Source: Haemonchus contortus (Eukaryota > Nematoda > Chromadorea > Rhabditida > Trichostrongylidae). Taken from it: DNA of 64,000 nucleotides. The notes below the pieces were generated by a model that was not told the origin of the DNA, did not search any database, and saw only the letters and a program-made list of their open reading frames with translations. Positions 12,501 to 23,964 of this stretch are shown here, piece after piece. Where the stretch lies: the NCBI GenBank assembly GCA_000469685.2, contig LS997563.1:41766468-41830467 (forward strand), written 5' to 3'. The position numbers and the translations under genes were made by a program. Every line of letters starts with the position of its first letter. Position 1 is the first letter of the stretch.

Positions 12501-15500
12501 CCCTAGTTTTCTTAGATTCCGGGTCATTCCTTATTACCAGGCTGGGCACAACTCATGAAAATTCTCAGCGGACTATGACCATGTGCATGGTTAAAATTAG
12601 TCAAATTGTTCTCAATGAAAAGCCGCTGGTTACAAGGGAAAAGGCTATAGAAAGATTATATAATCGGCTAGCGTGTGTCTGTTGGTGTGTCTGTGTGTGT
12701 GTGTGTGTTTGTGTGTGTGTTTTTCTGACCGGAAATTCATAACTCCTGTCCCACTGGACCTAGGGCATTCAAATTTAAAGGAGAGATAGGGGGCAGGATG
12801 GGAACACTGATGGCAGGTGATAGGAAGTGACAACTATCGATAGAAACTGATAAGGAGCCTTAAAAGGCAATAGCCAAAGGGCCCGTAACACCGTTCGTAT
12901 TAGCGTTGAAGCCTTGGCACTTTGACAAGTGGTGTATGGTGAGAAGGGACCGCAAATGTTTGGTGACGGGGACTGATAGCAAGTGATAGGGACTGATAAG
13001 ATACCAAAGAAGGCGAGAGCCACTAGATCTGCAACGCACTTTCTGTTAATAATGGAATCTTGGAATTTTGATAGGTTATGTAAGATGTAACAGGATGGTA
13101 AGTACTCGGTGACGGTATCGAGAATGGCTGGTGCCAGGCAGTGGCTGATAAAACTGACAAGGGTGAATGAAAATCCTACAAAGCGTAGAGCCACTACAGG
13201 GTGCGCCATAAATATGGTAACAAAAATATTGGCCTCTAGAAACCGTAGTTCATGTTGAAACATAACCAATTTTGGTGTATTATTTACTGTGCATCACATC
13301 TACAAAACGAACACACCGCCATCTTATATAACTATTTCCTGTACTAATTATAGCTCAAAGTTTCTCCGGCTACTCATCGACAGTGGCACGCAGAGTTTCT
13401 TGGAAAATTCCAGCCCAGGCTTTTTTCAGTGATTTCTTAGGAGCAGCAGCAGTGGTGCGTTTTGAAGCGCAGGCTTTCCTCTCTAGCATGGACTATATCT
13501 GGCGACCCATCACATTGTGGTCCGGCAAATTCGTAGGAAGATTGCAAGCTGGGATTGAGTCGCGAACATTTCCTCACCACCAGTCTTGGTCTTTTCCCAT
13601 TCGTGAGCAAGTGCAATGCAGTTTTCAAGTCGTACCATTAGAAAAATCTTTGACCCTCAGCTGCATCCTTCCAGAAGAACCCTTCTTAAGAGGGTCGGAT
13701 TAAGCTTTGTACTTTTCTCGAACAAAAATTGCGATATCGCTGTGATGGTAGGGATTCTAGCCCAAACTATCATAAAAGAGAGAAAATGGCTTTGAGAGGC
13801 GGCCTGACTCTTCTCATCGGCTTCAGCACTCGTAGTGGGAACTATACGTGTACTTTGAGATCTCAACATTTCTTCCACGCTAATCACTCTTCAGTGAGAA
13901 AAAAGTCTGCCTAGGCGCGTGCCGCACGCAAGTGGCGCGTAACAAATGTTCTTTCTTTTCAACTTCCTCTCGTCAAAATGCTTAAAAGGCTTTCGAATCC
14001 TGTTTGGATACAATTGTATTTACTCAGGGTAGAGTCTATCCTTTGAGAAGAACATACAAACAAATCAGCTGTCATTTTTCACGTGTTTCTGCATGTTCTG
14101 CATCATACTCCTTTCCAAAAAAATGTCTTCGGAAAAAGGGTCGTATAAGAGAGAAGACCACCATTTTGAGATTTGTTTTTAACCTGTCTACGCTACACGA
14201 TTCAAGAGGCTGTCATGTGGGAAATGTTGAATTGAGGAACGATCCCGGGGAAGGATTCACCAAATGCGCGCAAAAGCGGAACGGTCGGTGGTTGTCTGCG
14301 AGGCTCCACCATTTTTCGGAATTTGACGAGGCGGGGGTAACAAAGAACATATGTTGGCTAAGGTATATCATGAACATAAGGGGAGGTACAGTTTTGGAGA
14401 AACTCGCCAAACAAGGAAATTACGCACATCCGAAAAGTTGTTACCATATTTATGGCGCACCCTGTATAATGATGGCATTAATAGTGGAGCTTTGACAGTT
14501 TGGCATGTTGTGGAGTATGGCGGGGTCGTAGACGATCGATGATAGGAACTGATAACAGCTGATAACGACTGATAAGAGCCCTTACCAACTGAATTTAACT
14601 CCTGTGGTATTTACGATGTATTTATGATTACGACCATAATATAGATTACGACCGCTACCCAGGTTTGTAACTGGGTGGAAGATCAAGGTCACTTTATGTT
14701 TTGATATCATTTACGTCAAAGCTCATCCGACCGCCAATGATTTGGGATTCTCAACTAATGATGTACCCCGTGGAGGAAAGAAGGTCCAGTGATAACGGCA
14801 TCTGATAATGGTGGGCATGTGGCGCACGAATTAGCGTGCGTAGCCCAACTGGTAGAAAGATAATTGCTGATCTATGTATGCAGTTATAACCAGTAGAATG
14901 AATGCCTAAAGCTCTACACATTTCCGCAATCGAATGCTCAAAATATTAAAAAAATATGTATAATAATATGAAATAAATCAAATTCAATATATAATGCATA
15001 GCGTATTCTGAATCCGCGACCATAACTACCTTAGTAGTCATATTGTTGGCGGACTTTGGTGGTGTATAAGGTCGATCCGGCATCGGTTTACCGTAGATAT
15101 CGGCGAGATGAGGAATGAACCTCTCTGGAGGCGGAGGACCGCGAATCTATGGATTACGCGCAATGTATCATCGTAGTTAATCGATAAATCGATTACTCAC
15201 TCGTTGTTTAGCGGGAAGTCGTGGATCACCTTGTTGAGCTTGTTGAACGAGAAGTTCGTTTTGTGTGAGGGTCTGGACCTGAAGACACGAACGATTAGCC
15301 TATAGTCGATCTCTGGGAGGGTCGAACCGATTTTTCATCGTCATACGGTAACTTTCTTACCCTGAATTGTTTATCAAAGATCCTCGGTGTTTCACTGTGA
15401 CGGAATTTCTCGCGGTTTACCTGAAATCGGCAGTTATTTCTAGATTCTGCAAATCTAAAGACAAAATGTTACCGTACATTGATCAGCGGTGTAGGCGGCG

Positions 15501-18500
15501 GTGCACCTCGAACAAATGGTTGAGGGGCGACTTGTGGTACCTATAGATAAGCAAGTCCATGATTACTTTATCAGTTACAGTACTCTAGACATCCTTACCT
15601 GTCTTACAATATTGGGCTGGAATTGATTATTGATAGTATTCGCTACAGGAAACTGTTGTGGTACTTCGGGTTGTTGAAATTGAGGAAATTGCTCGAATCG
15701 TTGAAACTGCTGTTGTTGCTGTAGAACAACTTCTTGCTGAGGTGAACGTTCAACTACAGGACGGGCATTGAACTGAAACGAAAGTTTCTATACCGCCTGC
15801 CATGGCTTCTTCTTCATAGGTATTGGGATCATGTTAGAGGGGTGGCGGAGCTCCTCGAGGCGGCCTAGTGCCACCTGCAGTCATTAGATCCAATTCTTGT
15901 CTGGTCGTATTTGTTAGGGCCGGTTTGGAATGACCCAAAAATGCATTCTCGAACGCCAAGCTTTTCTCCAGTCATTCCCTTTGTTGTGCAACGTGAACGA
16001 TCCGATAAAAACTGTCTCACAGCCAGTTCCTTGGGGTTCATAGGCTTGAAGCACTGTGGTTAAGATCCATACGAACCTAATCACTAGCGGAAACGATCCA
16101 ATCACACCTAGCTTTAGGGCCACTCCTTTAAAAGAAGCTTACAAAGTGATGAGTTGGGACCATTTTTTAACGAAGGCTCCCATCTACTCAACGCTACCGA
16201 ACATGTACTAGGAGACCCTCTCAAGGCGATCTACCCGAACTAGCTAGGTCACCACAAGAGGCCTCCTTGATGGGATTGACTTGTCTCCTTTTTTAGAATC
16301 GCCCTTTGCTGTGACCAGCAGGAACTTGATGGCGGCACTTCGATGGGGATTCCTTGACTCCGTCTCCTCGCCATTCTTCCCGTCCCGCTCCTCCTAGTAT
16401 GTATGGACGATGTTCCCACTAGTTCTGCGAACAAAAGCCGATAAGGTGAAGTAGACGAAAGCTGGCCGTGAATTTGACCCTACAAGAATGGAAACAGCGC
16501 CTTCAGGCGATAGCCACCACCAGCTCAGTCAAAAACCATTCCCATACAGTTATTACTACCAAGTCATCGACCTGTCTGTAGAACATTATTGAATGCTGCT
16601 CCATCACAGAATCTCGAGAATATGTCAGAACTGAATAGTCAATCTACTTGGAGGGGAAGTTGTCGTTTTCGGGAACCTGGAGGTTGAGGCGGATGGCATT
16701 CACTTTGGAGGAGAACGAGTTTGGGTTGTGCTCCTCTTCAAAATTACGTCCGCTGTAGTGAAGAAAACTCGAAAACGTCTAAACACTGTCCGGGGAGACC
16801 CTCAAACGAAAGAGAACGTGCGCTTGTCCTTGAATATAGCGTTCCAGTAGTTTTCAAGTGGCCAAGCTATTCCGCTCGTGTTTCATCTGTCTCCCGGTCT
16901 ATGAACGAAACCAATCCAGTCAGTTTAACTCCATTCATACCATTACTCATTTAGAATGGCTTTAATTGCGGTTTCTCAATTGCGACCAGCTTTTCTTAAT
17001 GTGATGACATAGAGAATTGAGAGAGAACGATATATTAGTCAGGGCGAACCAACACTTGGGGGTTGGACAAGGCGAAGCTGGTCTGTAGATTAGCCGCAAG
17101 CCAATGCAACATGACTCAAGGATCTGTTTCATAATTCACCACACCACTCTAACTACTAAGCCTTGCCCAAAGTCTCGGAGTAAGCCATGTGCTTGAATTT
17201 CGTTCAGAATTACTGTGGGACTTGGATGGGTCACTAGCTTATATGGGTCAGTGACTTGCCAATATCCAGCTCGACGGTTTGTTCTGAGAGCAGGTCTGAG
17301 GACATTAAATGGGTAGATTCGAGGTCCGGGTGGTCCAATTTGCCAGCGAAACTTGTGAACCTCAGGCTTTTCTTTCAAAATCAAAAACCTAGCTGGAGGG
17401 CTAACGCTGAGTAATGCGCACTGCACGGTCGGGTACAGATTTCCTCCGGTTGTTGGAGAAATCAGGGAAATCTGGCAATCCATAAGTTAAAACAAAGACC
17501 TGGGTCAGACTTCCCATTCCCCATTATTGAAAGACCACGTGACTCGAATTCTGGATTCTGGGTTACCCAAATAAGGAGCATGGACGACTTCTGTTGGCCT
17601 CATTATGACCATCCCCCTAGACATTCGGTATTAACGGAAGAATGAGCTCCCAAGAATATCAGTTACAAGTGTAGGAATTTGTAAATAAGAAGCCCTGGCG
17701 TGACTTCTCAGGAGGACAACTTTTTCTAATGATAAAAAAGATGGAAAAATAAGAGTATCTGCAGTCTTGCCTGGTTTATCGACGGCTGTGCGAAGTTCAA
17801 CTGTTGTGGCTGTTGAAATTGTTGTTGTTGTGGTAGTTGTTGTTGTAATTGTTCTTGGGGCAGTTGTTGTTGTTGCTGCTGTTGGAAAAACTGTAGTTGC
17901 GGCGGTAGCTGTGGTTGTTCCCAACGTTGCCATCCTTCAAACGGTTGCTGCGGCACGGCTGCCGCTTGTGGTGGATAGTACTGTTGAGCTGTCTGCTGCT
18001 GATAGTACGGGAACTGTCCGTACACATTTGTGATCACCGCTAAATACCAAAATCAGCAATTTACTGGCTAGAAAAAGGAAAAAAGTAGGGGCACTGCGTT
18101 TAAGGTTTGATGCGCCATGCATTCGACACTAAACATGGAAACGCGGAGGCGTTGGGCAGTACCAGAGCTAGATATCACTAACTAACAAATCGAAAAAATG
18201 CGATACACACAGGGTATCCGGTATTACCTTGGAAATCGGGAGGCTATTGGACAGAGTAATCGGTCAGACAATGAGAAGGACAGCGTTCTCTTCACACCTT
18301 CTCTTACTGAGGGTGGAGGTGGTGTAGTGGCAGGTGGTGAACTACTAAACACCCTTATTCCTGGAATCGATTCCCTGATCGATGTTCACCGAGGCCAACT
18401 GATCCTTCCACCTTGGCGGGATCACCTGAGAGGATAAGAGCACTGCCTTTTTATCGGTTGACCCCCGAAGGCCATTGTATGTATAAGCCACACACGCATT

Positions 18501-19609
18501 CAAATGAAACTAACCAGAACAACATTCTGAGTGGAACTCGAGTGAGGCGCACCGCAAAGACGAGATCGAATAATGCCAGAGACTTTATACTTTTTCCTTT
18601 TAGGCTAAATATGAGACCTTATCATCTGGTCAGGGTTCTACGAAATATAGAAGTCTCCGTAATCAGACTTATTGAAAAGGAAATTCTCCAAAAAAGAAAG
18701 GTAATCATATAGGATGCCATCAAAAGAGGGCGCGTAGTCCCTGTGGGGCATTAAATAAGCACTGTACATGGAAAACAGGAGCTCGGGTTAGAGTACTGGC
18801 CGAGAAGTCGCTAGACTCATGAAATGCGAAGAAATAGAAGTTATCATTGCAGCTTCACTCCCATATCAGACCTAGGGTTCCAGTATACGTGAAGACTCTA
18901 ATCTTAAAATCTAAGAGCCCCTCCACTGGTTTCTTTTCTCCGCCGGAGACACCATCCAGGCTGATCTAGTCAGGAGAAAACCTCATGGATCTGCTATAAT
19001 TCGAGTCATTAAACCGTCTGTGCCTATTCACACCGACGTAGACTATTTGTAAAACATTCATATTTCTCCTCGGCTCTAGAACCCAACAATAGACATTGCC
19101 GAGACAGTTTCTTTCAATACTTGGAAAACTCCCTTCAGGTTGCGATGTCTGGGCACAGAGCGATCAGGCGGCATCTCTCATATCGCTCGATTCAAACAAG
19201 TTTTGTGCAACAATTGTCTACACACTGAGAACACGTATGTTAATGAGTGTGTTTCCAACTGAAGGAATGCGCAGACTACCGAGAAAAACATCAAGCACAA
19301 CCAGTAGAAGCTGATGAGCTGACTCTAGCTGGCCCAGTTCTTGGCACTGGATATGACTACCTGGCGGGATCTCAGAGTAGTCATCAAACGTAGCCATCAA
19401 GCTTTTCTCAAGCCACCCACTGGTGAAGTTCTCAGAGGGGGTAGGGCTCTTGCCCGAACATGTAGAGACCTTCTACAAGAGCCCTTCCTATTCAGGAGCC
19501 TCCCAACCCTTGAGGGAGACGAAGGATAAAGTGAATAGGGCAGAAAAAGTGATAAAAACGATAAAGAGCTTTATTGTGTGGACATACCTGCAAGAAGAGG
19601 AAGATACAT
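6519..19609 (-). CDS. Secreted Gln/Pro-rich protein with C-terminal DB module
   Basis: Thirteen minus-strand exons: 19588-19609, 17771-18039, 15599-15772, 15478-15540, 15361-15420, 15201-15278, 15030-15146, 10713-10808, 10596-10646, 8346-8484, 8171-8266, 7736-7915, 6519-6599, giving about 474 residues. It starts with a signal peptide (MYLPLLAAVITNVYG), then a low-complexity Gln-rich region (runs of Q, FQQ, LPQ) over about 170 residues. A Pro-rich middle follows (RGPPPPERFIPHLADIYGKP; RSPPPVPQPRPVP). The C-terminal 118 residues hold 12 cysteines in DB-module order: FLSCC, KPC, RIC, DPC, MQC, QCC, NKC, GFC, LPC, KSC. The DB module (Pfam DB) is nematode-specific, with 12 Cys expected to form six disulfides, and its function is unknown. 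Nearly all exons join in phase 0. The junction of 10596-10646 with 8346-8484 does not join in phase as written, so an exon is missing there or one acceptor differs. Intron 1 of the Q-exon uses a GC donor. An extracellular matrix or cuticle role is only a guess. Confidence 0.82.
7013..7093. repeat. Fold-back hairpin derived from SINE body
   Basis: Two imperfect inverted arms of about 30 bases (about 7013-7043 and 7064-7093) start and end with TAAGCACTAA/TTAGTGCTTA and enclose about 20 bases. The sequences match the 'aaaagcactaa-ttgtac' portion of the SINE body seen at 7385-7420. This looks like two SINE pieces joined head to head. It lies in the last intron of the DB-module gene. Confidence 0.5.
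7064..7219 (-). mobile_element. tRNA-derived SINE copy, minus orientation
   Basis: Read on the minus strand, the head GGTGACGTAGTGGCATGG resembles a pol III A box. It is followed by the conserved body (GAATATCG, CGGAGTCGGTTGACTGG-, ACCAGACTCGTCTGGGAGGAT). The same body blocks recur in the copies at 46.7 kb and 57.4 kb. It is partial and sits in an intron. Confidence 0.6.
7305..7540 (+). mobile_element. tRNA-derived SINE copy, plus orientation
   Basis: Body and 3' part of the same family: GGGATAAAAAGCACTAA, then GCAAGTCATTGTATAGGCC, CATACGCATTCAATA, and the tail GGGATTGATTAACGCCCCGAGAC. It aligns end to end with the reverse complement of 23735-23960. It lies in the last intron of the DB gene. 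Confidence 0.65.
8262..8301. repeat. Short tandem duplication over a splice acceptor
   Basis: GCATTCTGAAATTCAA occurs twice, 22 bases apart. Read on the minus strand each copy supplies a TTTCAG acceptor in front of the first DB-module exon (8171-8266). The proximal copy is used in the model. The distal one would add coding sequence or serve as an alternative acceptor. Confidence 0.55.
11300..11495 (-). mobile_element. SINE copy, minus orientation, diverged
   Basis: On the minus strand it reads a tRNA-like head (GGAGGTGGGGTAGTGACGAG), then the family body ending near 11310 (GCCATTGTATAGGCCTCATAC). It is more diverged than the copy at 46.7 kb. It lies in the large intron between DB-gene exons 10713-10808 and 15030-15146. 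Confidence 0.5.
12672..12723. repeat. (TG)n microsatellite
   Basis: A run of alternating T and G with a few interruptions, about 50 bases long. Intronic in the DB-module gene. Confidence 0.9.
13197..14464 (-). mobile_element. mariner-like DNA transposon, decayed, TA target duplication
   Basis: The two ends are perfect inverted repeats of about 27 bases beginning CAGGGTGCGCCATAAATATG. They are flanked on both sides by TA (13195-13196 and 14465-14466), the mariner target duplication. Its length, 1268 bp, is right for a mariner. Terminal repeats have stayed identical although the coding part is broken. Confidence 0.88.
13360..13640 (-). pseudogene. mariner transposase, C-terminal remnant
   Basis: On the minus strand one frame reads VMGRQI-stop-SMLERKACASKRTTAA followed by PKKSLKKAWAGIFQETLRAT and VDE-stop-PEKL. 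This is the end of a mariner transposase: the '(I)WSxLERKAC' block and the 'LKxAWxxIPQETLRATVDxFPKRL' block. There are in-frame stops, and upstream similarity continues in other frames (EEMF region near 13570). The element cannot encode a functional enzyme. The N-terminal half is too eroded to read by eye. Confidence 0.75.
17769..17770 (-). other. GC splice donor of the DB-module gene
   Basis: Exon 17771-18039 ends ...AACCAG and is followed by GCAAGA on the minus strand. No GT donor lies before the in-frame stop, and the next exon (15599-15772) starts in phase 0 after TTTCAG. A GC-AG intron is therefore the simplest reading. CAG|GCAAG is the usual context for GC donors. Confidence 0.6.
18395..18520 (+). 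mobile_element. SINE fragment, plus orientation
   Basis: Shares GATAAGAGCACTG, GGCCATTGTATG and CACACACGCATTCAA with the SINE family body. Head and tail are not recognisable. It lies in the first intron of the DB-module gene. Confidence 0.4.
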
Positions 19610-20400
19610 GGTGGTGAGTTGCATCGCAGGTGCGATGCCGTGCGAATGTTTCGCGCCCGGTTCGGCTAATGGGCGTGTCGTAGAGCGCCGAGTGGCGGCG
19701 CCCCGGCTAGCGACGACACACTACGAAAACGAGAAGCCAACGCCTTCTTTGTCGTCGTTGTCTAAGATGCAATTATCATCGTCGAAAAAATCTCGAACCT
19801 CTAAAAAGCTAAGCCACGCCTCCTGTCGAGATGGCAATTTTCACGGATTAGGCAGGAAAAAACCTCGCTTCTCACAAAAAAAGAAAAGGTGAGCTATGTT
19901 TATGAAGGATACAAATCGAAAATGGAATCTGAACAAAAAGAAATAGCTATACTACGAACAGACCACTTACAGTAGCTTGGGATGGGAGCTCAAAAAACCA
20001 CAAAAACTTTTGAACTCTCTCGACCGTTATCAATCTAAACACAACATAATACATCTCAAGCTCAGCCTTATCGATTTCTCCCTAGGATACACCACACATT
20101 TGACTGCCATTCCGAGTTGCATGAGTTGTAAACGCAATTTTGGCCTATGCAAGCCTTCACAGAAGTGATATACTAATGATTTAGAGTTGTTCATCATTAG
20201 TATATGGAAATGGCCCTGGCCGATGGAAAAAAAGCGATGAACGACTCACTCTTCGGAAAAGGCGAAGGAGCTCGCCCGTATGTTCTCTGGAAATCATCCG
20301 AGGTTTGATCTTTGCACCATGTTTACGGTAACAACCCCTTACCACCATCTTTGAAAGCAAAAACTGTCGAAGGACACCTACAGAGGAAGGAAAGTTCAAT
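19610..20400 (-). promoter_or_regulatory. Presumed 5' leader and promoter of the DB-module gene
   Basis: Immediately upstream of the signal-peptide exon (19588-19609) lies a GC-rich block (19620-19740) with GCATCGCAGGTGCGATGC, an 18-base near-perfect palindrome, at about 19621-19638. Its position suggests 5' UTR or promoter. No TATA box or defined factor site can be named. Further upstream the sequence is AT-rich without visible exons. Confidence 0.35.
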
Positions 20401-23400
20401 ATACTAAAATATAGCCGTAAAGGAGCGAATAATCATAAGCAACTGTATCCTCACCAAATGAATTTCTTCACCTCTAACTTGGGCGAATGAAACCAAAAAA
20501 AAAAATACAATAGGGTAAGGTTAGTACCAAAGAGAAGCAGGAAAAGAGGAGAACTAGATGAACCCCCTTAGGGAGGGTTCATATGCTTCAATTAAGGATT
20601 TAGGAGAAAACTCAACAGGCCTCGGCAGAAAGACCACGTCGATGGAGCAAACGTGAACTAATATCGAGCGGGAGACCTATGAAGGGTCAAAGTACGGGCA
20701 GAAAGATCAAATGGCCCTGGGTTTTTGTAGGTTCCACGTGAACTTCCTAAAAAGGGTCCCAAGAATTGAAAACCCCCTAGGATCGAGTTTATAGCTGCCC
20801 AAGCTGTATTATAACAGAGCCGAAGTAATGGAACCCACTTGGAATAGGCTGAAAGAACCTCCCCAGCGCTTGATTTCAGAAATGGTTTTATGAGAAGAAA
20901 AGGGATTCCTCATTGAAGAATTTCGCTAAACAAACTTTCATAGCGATGGAAAGGCAGACGGGTTGATGTAGGAATCGGAATGTCAAGCAATGAAGCTCTT
21001 CCGCCGCCGGATTCCTCGCCCACGCCTGGGAAAGCAATCTATTCTGGCCATATATATACTATAAACTAAAAACTTTGCATGTATATGTAGCCTTAACACC
21101 CAAACTTCTTCATTTATAGACCTCACTCTTATTCAACTACTAGAATCCTAGTTTCCGTCGCCTTTCACGGTGATTCCTAATAGAAAACCCTTAGCCTTCG
21201 GGGAATCCCAAACATAGGGTTAAAACATATTTGGGTAGATGTGGTCAAGTTGCAAGAGGCTAATCGCCATAAAATCGGAATCGATATAGCGCTCGAAGTT
21301 CTGATTCTTCCTAAAAACTGCTTTTGGCCTATGAGATTGCATCGGAAACGATTTCCTTATGAACACAGCATCTCGGATACGCAACAAATCATCGGAATGC
21401 TTAACAGCTCGACCAGTTCTTGCGTGATCTCAGTGAATGTCCACTATTGCATCTTCGGCTAATTGGATTGATCACAAGAAAGTGTGTCCAATGGAGGACA
21501 GATTTCTAGGCAGATCTTTGGTGGGCACGCCAGATTCCACTTCTCGCTGATGCAAGAAAGTTCTGTTACCATGACGGTTGTATACCAATGCTGTACATTC
21601 CTTTTGGGACATCTACCTGAAGCTGTGTAGGAATTTAAGTGTGTATCCATTCCATAACTTCCAATGGTCAGCTGGTGTACCGGTGAACCCTTCTAACCAC
21701 CCGAGAGACGGACTCCAAATTGTCGCCTCATGCTCTAACCTTCCAAGAGGATTCAGCGTGCCTGACTGAGTTTTATTGACACCCTCTCCCCATTGGAAAA
21801 ACTTCTTAAATATTTTGGGAATCCGAAGCTTAAGGTGAGCCAGTCGTAGGATCTAATCCCGGCTCCATACGCTTAGTTGCCTACCAAGCCAGCTCATATA
21901 CATGGTGCGGGGAATGAAGGGAATGATCAATACTCGCCCAAGCCAACCAAGACTTCCATCCCTCCGAAGTCATATTGAAACCGTACTCACGTGAGAGGAT
22001 AAAAGCACTGGCTACTACATCGACTGGTCACTGCAAGTCATTGAATAGGCCACTGAATGGAAATGGCATGCATGGACCCATCTCAAAAAGTGATCGACAG
22101 GAGGGATCAACGTCAAAAGACTCTATCCTGGACTTTGATAATAATCCAGCTAACACCCATACTGATAGGGTGTCCAGAATATAGAAAGTCAAAGATAAGG
22201 GTGAAATCCATGGATATCGAAACCGTTCGTATTGCGAGCTTCTAGCAATCAGTATGAAAGTTATACCTTTCGCTAGAAAAACGAGGCAGAATAAGCATCT
22301 TCGAGCAATCAAAAGCCGTAAAGCGCCATAAGAAGCAACGAGATTTGAGATGTCGATCGGTCATGAAACCCTGGTGTGGCCTTACGCATGTCGGAACTTG
22401 ACGCCCAACGGAAAGTCTAAAAGTGGCCATTCAGTTTTCAACATGAGGTAATCGACCAGCTCATAAAGATTCTTCATCGATTTCGATTAAAAAACGAGTA
22501 CATGGCGTGACTCAGATGAATGGATCCATCATCAAATGTGTCAGGTTCTTTTGCTAGCCGTTGTTTTCAACTTTTTGAAGCTTGTCTGCAATGCGGAACG
22601 GTCTATCTTGCTAGGAAAGCCAGGAAAACCAGGAAATTCCAAGTGTGACGCTCAGTCAGTGACAATGATCCTTCTGAGCAACGTATTGACAGCACTGATT
22701 GGGACTGTAGCAGTCCAATGGCCGAAAAGGTCTCGATCTGGATGCTCACGTGGTTCTTCTAAGAGTCTGCAAGTGCCTCCATCACGATCTATTCCTTTTC
22801 TGACCCTTTCCCTACTTTTGTTCAGAATAATTCCTTTTGAGCTCAGGCGCGAACTTCGCGTAAGGGGCGTCCAACAAAGCCGTAGTGGTATGAGCCGTGC
22901 ATTCGACTTCAGTCAAGGGTCGCGATGGCCTATAATTAAGTAAATCGTCATTCAGCATGAACTCACATTTAAAAAAACTGTATAGAATCAAATACACTGC
23001 TCAGCTCAACTGTTCAATATGTCAGCCTATTTTTTCGAGTTAAAACCCGAGGGCGGTCTGTCGGGTTCATGAAAGTGCAAAATTTCAGTAAAAACTTAGA
23101 ATCTGTCGGTTCCACAAACAGGTAGCTTTTATCCGCACAGAAGAGATATTCCATTAAACAGGCACTTTGGCACCACGTTCCATCTTCTGGCACAAAACGG
23201 ACACACCAAAACGGACACACTAGTTCATGGAACGGGCACAACGGTGGGATGGATTAATGCCCTATGGAATTGGTATCTATGAACGATGCTAACTGACATC
23301 TGCACACAAATGAAACTGAATAAGTGGAACAGCTGAGGCCAGAGGTAGATCGAACCGGTTGCTAAACAGGTCCATTGCTAACGGAGAAAAGGAATCAACT

Positions 23401-23730
23401 ATTCAGACTCCTTTATAGGAACTGAGGAAGTCATAGAGCTATAATAGGGTTTTCATCAGAATGAAGGACTAAAACTGAAGGGAAATGGGAGGCTCACGAA
23501 AAACACTGGAAAAACAAAACACCGCTTGACTATGCGTAGTGTCCAGCTGGAAAATCTTCAGAGGTACCGAGCCATATTGTCTGTGAAGGTCGCAAGTTGT
23601 CGTAACTATTCCCCTTTGATAATCTGATTGGTTACTGATCAAGTTTTTCCTATTAAGAGAATCCCCTTTTGGAATGCGCGCTTGCAGTGAACCACCACTA
23701 GAACATTGAAAACATATGAAGGATAAAAAG
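20401..23730. other. Intergenic stretch without supported genes
   Basis: No exon series with family similarity was found on either strand. A SINE piece lies at about 21826-22065. The rest reads as unique non-coding sequence. Confidence 0.4.
21826..22065 (+). mobile_element. SINE copy, plus orientation, diverged
   Basis: Starts with a tRNA-like head (GTGAGCCAGTCGTAGGATC, then TAATCCCGGCTC as B-box-like). It continues with GATAAAAGCACTGGCTAC and GGTCACTGCAAGTCATTGAA, as in the other family members. It ends by truncation near 22065. Confidence 0.5.
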
Positions 23731-23734
23731 GATA

Positions 23735-23960
23735 AAGTCTTGGGGCGTTAATCATTCCCATCCGGGGAATGCACCCACACATTCGATTTCCGTTATCGTA
23801 GTGACATATTGAATGCGTATGTGGCCTATACAATGCCTTGTGGTCGCCAGGCGATATACAATTCAGTGCTTTTATCCAAATAGACAAGTCTGGTACCAAT
23901 TAACCGACCGCATGGAACGCTTGCTTGGCCTGGGCGGATATCGATCTGGGACTTGTCGAA
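23735..23960 (-). mobile_element. SINE copy, minus orientation
   Basis: Well preserved body and tail. On the minus strand it reads from ATCGATATCCGCCCAGGCC through GGATAAAAGCACTGAATTGT, CATTGTATAGGCCACATACG and on to GGGAATGATTAACGCCCCAAG. The tRNA head is replaced by the adjoining copy at 23965-24165. Confidence 0.7.
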
Positions 23961-23964
23961 AACA

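Larger units (their letters stand above)
12790..14600. repeat. Diverged ~150-bp tandem repeat interrupted by a mariner
   Basis: The phrase CTGATAAG/CTGATAAA starts at 12847, 12993, 13145 and 14569. The first two spacings are 146 and 152. The third is 1424, which falls to about 150 once the 1268-bp mariner and its duplicated TA are removed. Units share 'tgatagg...actgataag', 'gcctt/ccactt...ggcattt' and 'ggtgacgg' blocks but are well diverged. The array is in a DB-gene intron. Confidence 0.65.

Noticed and set aside
12672..12723. CRISPR-like or functional array
   Set aside because: It is a plain (TG)n microsatellite. No CRISPR-type repeat-spacer structure exists in the window, which is eukaryotic.
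14004..14495. 163-codon plus-strand frame in the mariner
   Set aside because: It lies antisense inside the transposon and resembles no family; the coding strand of the element is the minus strand.
17767..18033. Val-rich plus-strand frame
   Set aside because: It is the complement of the CAG/CAA-rich exon of the DB-module gene (a shadow).
18060..18122. Signal-peptide-like start MHGASNLKRSAPTFFLFLAS for the DB gene
   Set aside because: Joining it to the Gln-rich exon needs an intron of about 25 bases, too short to splice. The exon at 19588-19609 (MYLPLLA) joins in the right phase with normal borders.
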